Assembly: GCA_028583415.1 (NCBI GenBank)
Contig: CM053272.1
Location: forward strand, 72,767,439-72,831,438
Direction: 5' to 3'
DNA length: 64,000 bases
From: Protea cynaroides
Lineage: Eukaryota; Streptophyta; Magnoliopsida; Proteales; Proteaceae
Below are positions 22,194 through 33,500 of this stretch, piece by piece. Under the pieces are notes generated by a model that searched no databases, was not told the DNA's origin, and saw only the letters and a program-made list of their open reading frames with translations. Positions within the stretch are counted from its first letter, which is position 1; each line of letters opens with the position of its first letter. Made by a program: the position numbers and the translations under genes.

Positions 22194-23279
22194 AGTAGTA
22201 GGCTCCAAACACAAGTACAAGCAAATACGCTCCTTCTCCCCTTTACGTGGAGCATTCCATGTGGATAGTTAAGGCATAGGATGCAACAAAAAAATATTCC
22301 ACCATCATCCGGCAACAACAATAATCAGCATCTCGTTGGAGAGTGCATAATAAATCCCATAAGCAAAGAGCACCATAAATAAGACCCAAATTTGAAGTTG
22401 ATCTGACGGTTGGATCCAAAGTTACAAGGTATGTAGAACTATTTGGGACATATTGGAATGGCAAACAGACCCTTAAAAAGGGAACAAATAGAACCAGTGG
22501 CAATCTGGTAATTAATCACAATGTTCAAGTGCGCATGGGTAGTTAACAAGGAAGGAATGGCAATACTGTAAATAATCAAGGGAACAAATATCTCAAGGGA
22601 ATGGCAAGAGGGGTAAAATTGCAATTAACTGAAGTTTTTTTTTCCTCTTGGGGCAAGGAACAAATGTGTTCCAATGGCAAGGCTGTAATATGAGGGAACT
22701 GCCAGACCAGATATTATGAAAGCGAAAGGAATTTAATGAATGAGGGTAATGCTATAATTATATGGATCAAATAAGGCCATAAGCCTAAGTTGTGATGGTG
22801 TGGATAGATTATGAATTAAAATAAAAGGGTTAAGGGTAATTATGGAAGTGAATGTAAAGAAATGTCAAACACTTTAAAGAGGGGCAAAATTGGGAAGTAA
22901 GAAATAAATCACCCACGATGGTTGTCTTCAACCTTTCGACAACACTGGTTACGGAAGAACTTGATTGAAGAAATTCAAGCGAACTTCTTTAGATCAACTC
23001 CAAACAGCTTGAAACTTCAAGTAAAGAATCGCTATCCATAGTCCTCTTGATTCCCACTGAAATCAGACCCAATAACCAAGTATAAAGACAATAGCAAGTT
23101 CTGCAACAGCTTCTAGCTGCAGTAGCAAAGGGACAGTAGAATAGTAAACCAAACAGTGGGTGGTTTCACGAGTATATGGAAACCATGCCTAGACCATAAA
23201 CGGTAGAGACAGTTATGGTGGCTGCACATCAAAACGATAAACTTAAACGACTCTCAAAACGGCACCCGTTCTGATACCA

Positions 23280-23606
23280 TGCAACAAATAGAAAAGAAAG
23301 AAAGGGAAGACGGAGAGAATGGAGATCGGAGAAAAGGGAGAGAGAATCAATGTGTTGTCCTCCTCCTATGGTTACTTTATTTATCATCAAAGAGGAGAAA
23401 CAATAGTTTAAGAAACTTCCCTAATTACAATCATAAACTAATTAAGAAAGTAAATCTAGACAACTTAGGAAATAAACCCTAACTAATAAGGAAACAAATA
23501 AACAACTATGGGTGAAAACCACTACAATAAATGAAAATAACTAATAGAAGCAAGACTATATGTAGCACCGATAGTTGGGAACCACAGCATATCATTAACT
23601 CTAACA
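23280..23606 (-). repeat. 5' LTR of the minus-strand non-autonomous element
   Basis: 327 bp. On the minus strand it begins TGTTAGAG and ends TTGTTGCA, directly followed by the tRNA-Met primer-binding site (23272-23279 on the plus strand reads TGATACCA). Confidence 0.85.
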
Positions 23607-23940
23607 TAACTAAAGTAAGATGATAAATGGGAAGAAGAAAGGAAAGGAACCATAAATTCCCTTCAAGAAATGTCTGCATAGTTCCAAGCTCCTATTTTTA
23701 TTTGCACAACTGAGTCAAAAGTAAAAGCTAAGACCATGACTAAATTGTTTGCCATGGATCATTAAGCATCATCAAAATTTTAAAAGCAGAACACGAGAAT
23801 ATGTAGTTCATTGAGTGGTACTGTTTTTGAAAAAGTGGTGGTTTTCATCATCTTGTCCAGGCAAGAAAAGTGAATAGAAAATATCAATTAAGCCAACGCA
23901 GAGCAAGAAATACAAGAAGAGAAGGCAAGCTAGGACTTAC

Positions 23941-24014
23941 TTTCTTTGTAGTAACAAAAAGCACGCTCTATAGCCCCACTCAAGGAACCTTCATCAATTC
24001 CTTCAAAGACATAC
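23941..24014 (-). CDS. Starch synthase (SS4/SS5-type), penultimate exon
   Basis: On the minus strand a TTTGCAAG acceptor precedes this 74-bp exon and GTAAGT follows it. It has one base, 24 codons and one base. It reads Tyr-Val-Phe-Glu-Gly, an Asp-Glu-Gly-Ser-Leu turn, then Ala-Ile-Glu-Arg-Ala-Phe-x-Tyr-Tyr-Lys, the helix before the C-terminal end of GT5 starch synthases. The trailing base joins the two leading bases of 14526-14647 to give Lys with no stop. The exon expected just before it (with the conserved Thr-Gly-Gly-Leu loop) was not found in the 21.8 kb to the right. Confidence 0.72.
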
Positions 24015-24385
24015 CTTGCAAAGGAAAAGAAACAATGGATGACATTTCAGCAACGTAAACTGAAAATCAATTGCAAATAGAATAACATAGAAACTGAAAG
24101 GAAAGTTCTCTTCACTAAGTAAAGATCTTGTTGACTGATATTGGTCAACAATCCATTCGGTCAAATGGTATCAGTACAAGGCTTGAATAATTTTGTCATT
24201 CAAAATAGCAAATATATATATATATATATATATAAAATAAAATTTGTCATTCAAACAAATAAATCTTCTTCATACAAAAGTTTATAATGCACCAAGAATA
24301 TCTGTTTGCAGGGAGAAATGCTTAGAACTGGCATAAATAGTAAATCAAGATCATAACACCATCTAGGTATATTTTGAAATGTTTC

Positions 24386-24617
24386 TGTTGAATAATATAA
24401 GGGAATGGCATACTTGTAATTTTATATTTTATATTTGTTTTATTTTCTTTCCTCAGAATCCTAGTCATTCTAGAGTTGGGACTTCTATTCTCTCTAGAGT
24501 TGTGACTCCTAGTCTCTCTAGCCTCTAGAGTTCCTGTTAGTTTATAATCTTATTCATTATAAATAAGAAGGCTGTCTGGAGAGATAATTAATTTCTCTCT
24601 CATTCTCTGATTCAACA
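24386..24617 (+). repeat. 5' LTR of the copia element
   Basis: 232 bp, TGTTGAA...TTCAACA ends. Contains CTCTAGAGTTG repeats and a TATAAATAAG at about 24557. Confidence 0.85.
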
Positions 24618-26169
24618 TGGTATCAGAGCGGGTGCCGTTTTGAGAGTCGTTTAAAGGTCTCCTTTTTTGGTGTGCAGCCACCATTGCTACTTCTGCTATA
24701 TTTATTTTTTATTCTCTGCAATTTATAGTATCTGCTTCTTTCCTTTTCATCTTTTTTCTAAACCTGCAACCAGAAGCCTGTTCCTTAGTTTCTGCCAGCC
24801 CAGAAAACCCTCCATGGGTACCACTAGCCCTTCTGGTTCCTATCAACACCAGAAGAATTACCGCCAGCCACCAGCAACCTGCAACCAGAAGCCTCTCCAC
24901 AGTTGCCACCAGGCCTGCCCACAGCTCCTTCAGCCCTGTCCTATCCCTGTCAACACCACAAACCCTAGAAAAAGGTACCGCCAGACGGCCCAGACCTGAA
25001 AAAAAGCTTACTGCTACCCTCCTATTCCAGAAAACCTGTCGATAGTCCCTAATTCCAAACCTAAACAGCATTGAACTCCCTCATCCCTCATCCTCTCGAC
25101 CTGAAACTCCAAGGATAGGATCTCTACCCTAGGATGACACCAAACCTAGGAGATCAGACCCCATAATCCCTTCGATATTGAGAATAAAAAACCTGCAACT
25201 CACTTTTTCTGCCTATCGCCTGATTCTAGTCTTTGGAATATTCATGACTGTTGGTTGAATTTCGGTGAGATTAGGTCTGGTTCAAGTACACTAGGTATTG
25301 CAACTTTGATCCAAAAGTTTCAACTTGATTGGGGATTGTTACAGGGAGATCTCTCGTTTTCGCTAAAACTGGTTTCCGCCTCTTGCTCCCATCAACAGCT
25401 TGTAGAAGACGAGTCCCTCTTGTTTCCCAAAATCGTGAGTTGACTTATTCTTTCCTTTTTTCTTTTTCTTTTTCTTTTTTTTTTCTTGTTTCCCTATATG
25501 CCCTTGGTCTTATTATCAGTTCTGTTTTATCCTAACTTCCTCTACCAGATTGCCCTTTGCTTTTAATTTTAATTTTGGAATCAGTCCTATTAATTTTGGT
25601 CTCTTTATATGTTGATTCCAAAACTGCCCTTGATCTTATCCATCCCTTAACTTTGCTTCCAAGTTTGCCCTTCTACTATAATTGTAATATAACCTTGAAG
25701 AGTTTTTACATTGTTTCTGACATAACCACTCTACCATTGAGAGGCCTGCTTGTTTCATTCAAAGTTGTTAAATTCTGATTATTTACAATTCTGCCACTAA
25801 AGTGCCTTTCATTGGTTGAGTTTTTCAATTATTTACATCTCTGCCACAAGGGCCTATTTGGTTATGTACGGGAAACTTTCAGCATTATTTTGATTGGTAT
25901 TATTTGCATCCTATGTATTATTTGTTTACGTGGCAAGCTCCATGTGAGGGGGAGATTGGAGATTCTTATCTACTCAAGTTATTAGTTGAAGATTATTAGT
26001 ATTTGTTGATTCGTGTCTACTCATGGAAGAGACATTACTATTACCTTGCTCATGTTGGAGTCTACTACTATCTTGCTCATGTTAGAGCTTTCTGCTACCT
26101 TACTTGTACCGGAGCCTACTACCGTTGCACAAGATGCAACCTTTTGTTAATACCAGTTGCTGGGTATCC

Positions 26170-26458
26170 CTTGTTGCCGGGCTACTTTAAAGAGATCACT
26201 CGAATAGCAAACCTCGATTCTTACCTAAATGTATGAAGATCGTAAATTTCTGCATACGTGTCTCTTGTTGCCAGGCTACTTTAAAGAGGTCACTCAAATA
26301 ACGAACCTCGATTCTTTCCTAACTGTATGAAGATCGTAAAGTGCTGCATATGTGTCTCTTGTTCCTGAGCTACTTTAAAGAGGTCACTCAAATAGCGAAC
26401 CTCGATTCTTTCCTAACTGTATGAAGATCGTAAAGTGCTGCATATGTGTCTCTTGTTC
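26170..26458 (+). repeat. 94-bp tandem repeat, about three copies
   Basis: CTTGTT-headed units start at 26170, 26264, 26358 and 26452, an exact period of 94 bp. Copies two and three are nearly identical; copy one is more diverged. Each holds CTACTTTAAAGAG and CCTCGATTCTT blocks. It lies between the leader and the RNase H remnant of the deleted copia element. Confidence 0.9.
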
Positions 26459-26499
26459 TCAGAAGTTTGATACACGACAACACTATTGAAGGTATTTTA

Positions 26500-26874
26500 C
26501 ATTGTTTTGCTCCATTGTGGTGGCTCGTTTCAATGCAGAAGCAAAATTTCTAGCAATGGCTTAGGGAATATATGAACTATTGTGGTTGAAGGGATTACTC
26601 AAAGACTTGAAAGTTAAGTGTTCTCAATCTATGACTTTGTTTTGTGACAATAAAATAGCCATCAACATTGCTCACGATCCAGTTCAGCACGATAGGACTA
26701 AGTATGTTGAGGTAGATCGTCACTTCATCAAAGAAAAGTTTGAAGTGGTCAGATTCAAATTCCATTTGTCAGATCAGAGGATCAGCTGGCAAACTTTCTC
26801 AATAAAGGTTTACCTAAGAAACCGTTTCACATGATATTGTCCAAGTTGGATATGCATGATATATATGCACTAAC
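26500..26874 (+). pseudogene. Copia RNase H C-terminal remnant
   Basis: The frames encode the end of a Ty1/copia RNase H: an Ala-Glu-Ala-Lys-Phe stretch, a stop in place of the usual Trp/Cys before Gly-Ile, then (26580-26834) Cys-Asp-Asn-Lys, Ala-His-Asp-Pro-Val and the His-Asp-Arg-Thr-Lys motif. A frameshift destroys the last residues. The rest of Pol is absent. Confidence 0.8.
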
Positions 26875-26885
26875 TTGAGGGGAAG

Positions 26886-27118
26886 TGTTGAATTATATAA
26901 GGGAATGGCATACTTGCAATTTTATATTTTATATTTGTTTATTTGTTTTATTTTCATTCCTTAGAATCCTAGTCACTCTAGAGTTGGGACTCCTTTTCTC
27001 TCTAGAGTTGTGACTCCTAGTCTCTCTAGAGTTCTTGTTAGTTTATAATCTTATTCATTATAAATAAGAAGGTTGTCTGGAGAGATAATTAATTTCTCTC
27101 CCATTCTCTGATTCAACA
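26886..27118 (+). repeat. 3' LTR of the copia element
   Basis: 233 bp, closely matching 24386-24617 with a few substitutions and small indels in the CTCTAGAG region. Confidence 0.85.
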
Positions 27119-28255
27119 TTTTCTAATCGTTGTTTTTATAGAAGATACTTAATTTTGGAATAAACTCCAGTTCCAAGAATCTATTTTAGAAGAGAACACA
27201 ATTAAGGATGGGTAAAGGTAGTCATGAAGAGAAGAATCAGGAACCTTGAGAAAGAGAGTAAAATATTGGAGTCAACAGTAATAAAAGGGGAGAAAGAAAA
27301 TGATACCTCTAGAAGGGAGCTACATTACTGGTATGGTACATTCTATTATCTTTCAAGAGGATGGTGACAGAGAAAAGTCATTTTCAATGTTCTCTCATCA
27401 ATTCATTGAGAAACAATTAAGAAGCACTTTTACAATATCATGTGGATAAAAAAAAAAGTTGAATCCAGTTCCCGAGGCTCCCGTCACTGCAGGTTATGGG
27501 AGGGGTAGATGTATGCATCCTATGGATAACTAACAAGAAAGTAAATCCCTGTCAGCTAACCTCTGTTGTAAGAAATAAATCACAATTACCAACCTTAATA
27601 GCTATTCTTTATAATGATCAGAAGTATCCAAACTTTCTTAGTAATCCTATCACCAAATGAAAACTTTTTTTGACGCCTACAACAGTACAGGCATAGCTGT
27701 TGCATATAACTAAAAAAAAGAGTAACTCCAATTGATCCAAAAATTCATGCAAATGAGTCATCTATCAAACTTCAGATGGATTGATGTTTGGTGTCCCTTC
27801 AGGCTGCATAGGACAAGGACATTATACTAGATTGGAGGTTCTGTCCTTGTGCTACAGTTGGACTTTGCCTTTTCCATGGGGTTCTCCACGGTTTTGGTGG
27901 AGGCAGACACAGCCAGTGACATAGGTTGGGTGAGGGAAGGAATTAGTGGCCCATGGAGATTCTCCAACTTGATTAGGAGAGCAACAGCCATAGCTTCATC
28001 ATTGGATGATGGATGATGAGTTTGTTATGGGTCCAAGGTTTAATGTTGGGAGGCCCCACAGTAGCCACGCTTGTAAGAACTAGGAAGAAGGATATCTCAG
28101 TGCAAGGTTCTTCATGGATAAACTAGACAATTTCTGGTTTCTGCAGCCAGCCTGAAGTGACTTTCGCCTCATGGACTTTGGTTCATTTAGTTCCAAAATG
28201 TGTATATGTTGATTCTGCCTCCTAAATCCTTCCACTTATGTGCGGTATTTGGAAA
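27119..28255. other. Intron sequence, no gene seen
   Basis: Part of the long starch-synthase intron. No coding exon, repeat pair or element boundary was recognised. Confidence 0.5.
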
Positions 28256-28260
28256 GAGAT

Positions 28261-28605
28261 TGTTACAATATAGGCCCAATAGGCCCATATTGCTGGGCGG
28301 TAATTACCGCCAGCGATATGGACTATTGGGTTGTTTCTCCTTTTGTTTTTAGTTTGTTTCCAATTCTGTTTTGATTATATTTCCTTTTTATGACTTCCCT
28401 TATTTTGGAGATTAGCTTGGAATAGGTATTTTTACATTCTCGATAAATACAAGTTATAGAGAGGAGAGGCACCCATCTGTTTCGGCTACAGCACAATGCT
28501 GTGTCGAAATCTCTCTTCTTTTCTTTTTCTTCTCTTCAATCTTCTTCTCTCTCTTTGCCTTCTGGTTTGTGAGGTTGTTGTTCGTCTTAGAGTGGAATTG
28601 TTACA
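28261..28605 (+). repeat. 5' LTR of the copia element
   Basis: 345 bp, TGTTACA ends. The difference from the 3' LTR includes a TC-rich expansion near 28505-28555. Confidence 0.85.
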
Positions 28606-29149
28606 TGGTATTAGAGCAGTAGATCCTTGGCTATCATTCATCAAAGCTTTGGTTTGATAGGCCTTTGATATTTTTGCTCTATGTACTACTTGTCTTGGTG
28701 ATCGAGATTTATTACTACTATGCTGCCAATGCTTTGGTCTTTTGTTTAACTTCTCAATCACCTTCTTATTCTTAATGTGTTGAGCAATATTTAAAAATAA
28801 AATAAAAAATTTTTTACTACCTTACCGCCACTCCTCGAGCCCATCATTCCTTGGCCACTCGGCTGGCGGAACCGAGATTTATATTATTGTTTGGTTCTTT
28901 TTATTATTGTTATACCCTATCTCCACTACCAACCCTTGCTTCAATTTGAGCCTTATATCCTTTGGCCTCTCGGTTGGCGGAACCAAGTAAAAGAAAAACA
29001 ATTTTATATTGCTTAATTGTGTTGAATCAAAGATTGAGAATGAATGAATGAATTGATTTACCTCAACCCCAAATGCTTTATTTATAATCAACTATAATGA
29101 GGAAAATAAGGAAAGTAGGTAGAGCCATAGTTAGAGGCCAAGAAGAAAC

Positions 29150-29810
29150 CCAGACTTGAAACTACTTATACCGGATCTCAGTTGAACCCAATTGGGTTCG
29201 ACCAAGTTTCGTACGAAACCTATGTTTCGACCCATAAAATGAACCAGGATCTATATCTAAGTGTCGAAACCAGTCGAAACCTTACTAGCAGTCATCAGGC
29301 AGTACTTATTTATGATTAATATCATTTATTCAATTACTTAAGATATTATTCATAAATAAGCAAACACCCCCCATTTGAATCCAATAAAAATAGTCTAAAA
29401 TTCAAATTCCATAAGGATAAAAAGTCAACCATCCAGTTCAAGAACAAAAACTGTATTTTTGGGTACGGGAGCGATTTTCAATTTCCAAATGCTAGGCCTT
29501 TTTGCAAATATAAAAATTTCATAAATCTTATTATAGTAAAGCATCATTAAAAATCAAGAGTACGCTAAAATAATCTCTTGTTTTAATGCCCAAAAAATTG
29601 TTTACATTCAAACGAATTTAAACAACATTTGCGTACTCCGAACAAGGTTTGATCGGAGTGTAACTCCTTCATTATAACTCGGATTCAAGCAATCTCAGTT
29701 TTGTTAGAAAGTTGATTATGCTAGCTTTGCAACGAATTCGAGATTGCTTGAATCTGAGCTATATTAAAGGAGTTATGGGTCGGTCAAATCATGTTAAAAG
29801 TACGTGAATG
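29150..29810. mobile_element. hAT-like repeat nested in copia; relative of 59820-62215
   Basis: The left part is rich in GGTTTCGACC-type motifs. The right part matches, in the opposite orientation, 59935-60300 and 61890-62215 (shared blocks include GCTAGCTTT.CAAC and GAGATTGCTTGAAT). Terminal sequences and target duplication were not resolved. A 22-bp inverted repeat lies at about 29676-29755. Confidence 0.5.
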
Positions 29811-29899
29811 TTAGTCAAAACAATTGAAGTGATAACATATCCTGGGATACATACGTGCTGGAGTCTGTTAAGACGTGTAACACCTGGCTTCGTGACAAT

Positions 29900-30125
29900 T
29901 CCTTGGTTCAAACTTGGATTTCCTGTCTCTCGACCTATGTCTTTAATGTGTGACAATCAAGCTACTATCTACATTGCTAGCAATCCAGTATTCCATGAAC
30001 ATACCAAACATATAGAGGTGGATTGCTATTATGAAGAAGCTAGTTGTCACTCCTTTTGTGTCTTTCTTCAAATCAGCTCACTGACATTCTTACAAAGCCG
30101 TTATTTAGACCAACATATTGGTTGA
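29900..30125 (+). pseudogene. Copia RNase H C-terminal remnant
   Basis: Within 29808-30125 the frame shows Met-x-Cys-Asp-Asn-Gln-Ala, then Ala-Ser-Asn-Pro-Val-Phe-His-Glu and His-Thr-Lys-His-Ile-Glu-Val-Asp. This is the copia RNase H end with the usual Arg before Thr-Lys changed to His. The remainder is shifted out of frame. Confidence 0.75.
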
Positions 30126-30176
30126 ATTGTTACAAGCTTGGATTGGGTGATTTGTAGACTCCAACTTGAGGGAGGG

Positions 30177-30494
30177 TGTTACGATATAAGCCCAATAGGC
30201 TCATATCGCTGGCGGAAATTATCGCCATCGATATGGACTATTGGGTTGTTTCTCCTTCTGTTTTTAGTTTGTTTCCAATTTTGTTTTGATTGTATTTCCT
30301 TTTTATGACTTCTCTTATTTTGGAGATTAGCTTGTAATATGTATTTTTACATTCTTTATAAATACAAGTTATAGAGGGGAGAGGCACCCATCTATTTCGG
30401 CTACAGCACACTGCTGTGTCGAAATCTCTCTTCTTCTCTCTTTTTGCCTTCTGGTTTGTGAGCTTGTTGTTTATCTTAGAGTGGAATTGTTACA
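30177..30494 (+). repeat. 3' LTR of the copia element
   Basis: 318 bp. Contains TTTATAAATAC at about 30355, a probable TATA region, and matches the 5' LTR over its full length apart from indels. Confidence 0.85.
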
Positions 30495-30499
30495 GAGAT

Positions 30500-33000
30500 A
30501 AATAGATTAGTTTCAGATGCTAAGTGCAGATATAGGCCAAGGATTTTTTATTATATTGGGTCTTTACTATTTGATTGGGCATGCAACTGCAAAGAGTATT
30601 ATTGGGCAAAATTCTTATTAGCAATCATTGTCGGATTTTTTTCCCCTCCTCCGTATGTGAATCTGTTATATATTTCCTTTTCTCAAAACATGTCGGCCCT
30701 TTGTCTTTTCATGTGGACAGCCTCTTAAATACTTTGTGATTCCTAGGTAGACACTGAGGAAGGGGGGGTGAATCAGCGGCACTAAAAAATTCTTCTTTAA
30801 CTGTGCTGCCTTGAGCTGTCTGGATACGCTGTTCACACAGTTATTTATGCACACATTCATTCAAACACTTTTCATGTAACACACTATGCCACACAACCAC
30901 AGGCAACAGTATCCTATGGCTTGGCCTACCCAGTGTGTACACCCAGCCTGCATGCCACGCACTTCATACACACAATATACATAAACACATCCACATGACA
31001 CAATATGTAACGTGGTTCACCAATATGATATGTGATGGCTAGTCAACGGGTCAATACCCTAAACCAGGGTTTCATATTATACCAAATACGCTACTCAAAA
31101 TGATTCTACTACTACAACAGCTCAGGTGCTACAACACCAATACAATCCAAGCTGCAACTTAGGATTTTGGCAACAACCCCAATCCTGTCAAGCCCCAACT
31201 TGATAGGTTACAATGAATATTAAATAGATTGATTACAAACCCTTCCCATACATCATAAATATAACAACATAGGGTTCGTGCGTGTTATTACCTTCCCAGC
31301 GTGAACACAGCATGTGTAGAGCTCAACAAGTAAGCTTCCCAATCTCTCCAATTGTGGGGGGTGTCCTTCTTCACCAAGAATAGGAGTGTCACTCTCCCAA
31401 TGCGTTTCCCATAACCACGACTTCACCAGACGCTCAATACATCATCTCGGTCCTCTCCCCTAGCTCCAGTAGAGCATTTACGGCCAATGGGGGAAGGTGA
31501 AAGTCTCACAACCTTACCAAAGAGCTCCAACAATGGTTTTTACACTCCAAACACACTTCAGCCGCACCAAAGCTTCTCTCAACTGGTTGCTATGAATTCA
31601 TCTTCGAAAATGGAGTTCAAGGGAACTTGAATCACCTCGATCGGAGCTTGGACGGCTCAGATATCATCATCTGAAGTTCGGCCACTTAAATTAGATTAAA
31701 TAGAATCTTAGCATCCGATTCTGTGCGCCCGCGATGCACCGTAGCCGCCACCCTCTGACGCAACAGGAAAGGAGCGATTGGCGGAAAGGGAATCTTCGAA
31801 AAACGACTGTTGGATTTGTCAGTGAAAAGCAGGAAGGAGCTACCGCCGTCCGATCTTTTCAAATCACGTTAGTTGATCTTGGAATTGATTCTGTCCATGC
31901 GAACAGGATCTGCTCCGCCAAAGCACCGTAAGCGCGTCAGACTGAATAATGGTGTCCTCTTCATGCGTCGCGAACCACCGATATAGATTGCGTTTGGCCA
32001 ATGGCAGCGCATGCGGGAGCATCTGACGCAATGACGCGAGCTATAGTATAGCCCGCATTATTATAAGCCTTCCGAAGCGAATCTAGGCTGCGTGGCTCCG
32101 TCGTGGCACTTCATTTTGAATCCCTACTTTTTTACTTGACCAAACTGCCCTTTGATAAATCTTCAAATGGCCTCTGTGACCGCTTTTTTTTGTTAAAATG
32201 TCTCTGAGATGAAGAACTTCCCGAGGGGTGCCTCTCTCCTCGCATATGGTTGAGCACGTGGGGGGCACCCATCCCCTTGTGTGCGCATCCCCTTGTGTGA
32301 GCGGGGCAGAGCCTTGCAGGCCTACGGGCTTGCGGCATGGCCTGGCTTGCTGGCCTCGGCCATGTTGGCCTGGGTGCTGGCCTGGGCTGCCTGCCAAGGT
32401 GGCAAGCCACATCATGTGGGACCCACCTAGTCCCCACCCCCTCTCTCCTCCTGTCTATCTCTACTTTCTTTCTTTTATCTCTCTCTATCTGTCTTCATTC
32501 TCTCTCCTCTATCTGGTCTTCAAACACATGTGGAGCCTGTTGACTGTCCACTTACTGTCCACACTGCCTACTGACATTCTCTCTCCTCCATATCACTTGG
32601 CCAACTAACCCGAGGTTGCCAAGGTTGCCAACAATGACAACACACAACGCTGCACCCAACTGGTCAAGAAATTGCTCAACTTGGCCAAGGTTCCAACATA
32701 CTTAGTTTACATATCAATGAATTTGATTTTTTTTTATTTGCATTAAAAAAGAAATTATGACCCTCGGAAGCTAACTGCATTTTTTTTTCCTGCTTGAAGA
32801 ACCTTCTGCTTTAGTTTAAGAATCAGCGACTACCCTGACATCATTTAATAAAATTTAAATTTTGATGAAGGCCCAAGTTGATCCAGGCACTAATGTTGCA
32901 CTAGAATCCACAGTAATCTTACCTAATCAATTGTAATCATGTGCTGTCACAAGAATAATCATAATGTTCCAAGACTTTATAGCATTCATGAACACTACAA
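30500..33000. other. Intron sequence, no gene supported
   Basis: A TAGACACTGAGGAAGGGGGGGTGAATCAGCG-like start near 30750 and an ACGTGGTTCACC block near 31012 resemble repeat-element sequence, but no LTR pair was found. A GC-rich part (31700-32450) holds overlapping frames without domains, such as 32228-32608. Confidence 0.4.
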
Positions 33001-33500
33001 NNNNNNNNNNNNNNNNNNNNNNNNNNNNNNNNNNNNNNNNNNNNNNNNNNNNNNNNNNNNNNNNNNNNNNNNNNNNNNNNNNNNNNNNNNNNNNNNNNNN
33101 NNNNNNNNNNNNNNNNNNNNNNNNNNNNNNNNNNNNNNNNNNNNNNNNNNNNNNNNNNNNNNNNNNNNNNNNNNNNNNNNNNNNNNNNNNNNNNNNNNNN
33201 NNNNNNNNNNNNNNNNNNNNNNNNNNNNNNNNNNNNNNNNNNNNNNNNNNNNNNNNNNNNNNNNNNNNNNNNNNNNNNNNNNNNNNNNNNNNNNNNNNNN
33301 NNNNNNNNNNNNNNNNNNNNNNNNNNNNNNNNNNNNNNNNNNNNNNNNNNNNNNNNNNNNNNNNNNNNNNNNNNNNNNNNNNNNNNNNNNNNNNNNNNNN
33401 NNNNNNNNNNNNNNNNNNNNNNNNNNNNNNNNNNNNNNNNNNNNNNNNNNNNNNNNNNNNNNNNNNNNNNNNNNNNNNNNNNNNNNNNNNNNNNNNNNNN
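33001..33500. other. Assembly gap (500 N)
   Basis: Exactly 500 N, a conventional placeholder length, so the true size is unknown. It lies in the intron where one starch-synthase exon is expected but not seen. Frames that run through the N block are not real. Confidence 0.99.

Larger units (their letters stand above)
21392..23606 (-). mobile_element. Non-autonomous LTR retrotransposon, complete
   Basis: Two similar LTRs (21392-21723 and 23280-23606) flank a 1.56-kb interior with no coding frame. The whole is bounded by a perfect 5-bp duplication TAACT (21387-21391 and 23607-23611). On the minus strand the primer-binding site TGGTATCAG (tRNA-Met) follows the right LTR, and a polypurine tract (opposite CTCCCCCTCAAGCTGG at 21724) precedes the left one. 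The 34-bp leader after the primer site is nearly identical to that of the copia element at 24386-27118, although the LTRs differ. It needs proteins from another element to move. Confidence 0.85.
24386..27118 (+). mobile_element. Ty1/copia element, internally deleted
   Basis: LTRs at 24386-24617 and 26886-27118 flank an interior that keeps a primer-binding site (TGGTATCAGAGC at 24618-24629), a long non-coding leader, a 94-bp tandem repeat, an RNase H tail and a polypurine tract (26875-26885). Flanks are GTTTC and TTTTC, a 5-bp duplication with one difference. Gag, protease, integrase and most of RT are missing. It sits in the intron between starch-synthase exons. Confidence 0.85.
28261..30494 (+). 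mobile_element. Ty1/copia element, internally deleted, with nested repeat
   Basis: LTRs at 28261-28605 and 30177-30494 are bounded by a perfect duplication GAGAT (28256-28260 and 30495-30499). A primer-binding site TGGTATTAGAGC follows the 5' LTR and a polypurine tract CTTGAGGGAGGG (30165-30176) precedes the 3' LTR. The only coding trace is an RNase H end. About 660 bp of the interior (29150-29810) belongs to another repeat family. Confidence 0.85.

Noticed and set aside
21780..22624. Several short frames inside the non-autonomous LTR element
   Set aside because: They overlap the palindromic tandem repeats and lie on both strands; the element interior shows no gag or pol motif.
24667..25071. 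Overlapping frames of 110 and 120 residues in the copia leader
   Set aside because: They lie directly after the primer-binding site, are antisense to each other and match no gag feature.
32228..32608. Overlapping frames on both strands in a GC-rich stretch
   Set aside because: Mutual shadows without domains; composition explains the lack of stops.
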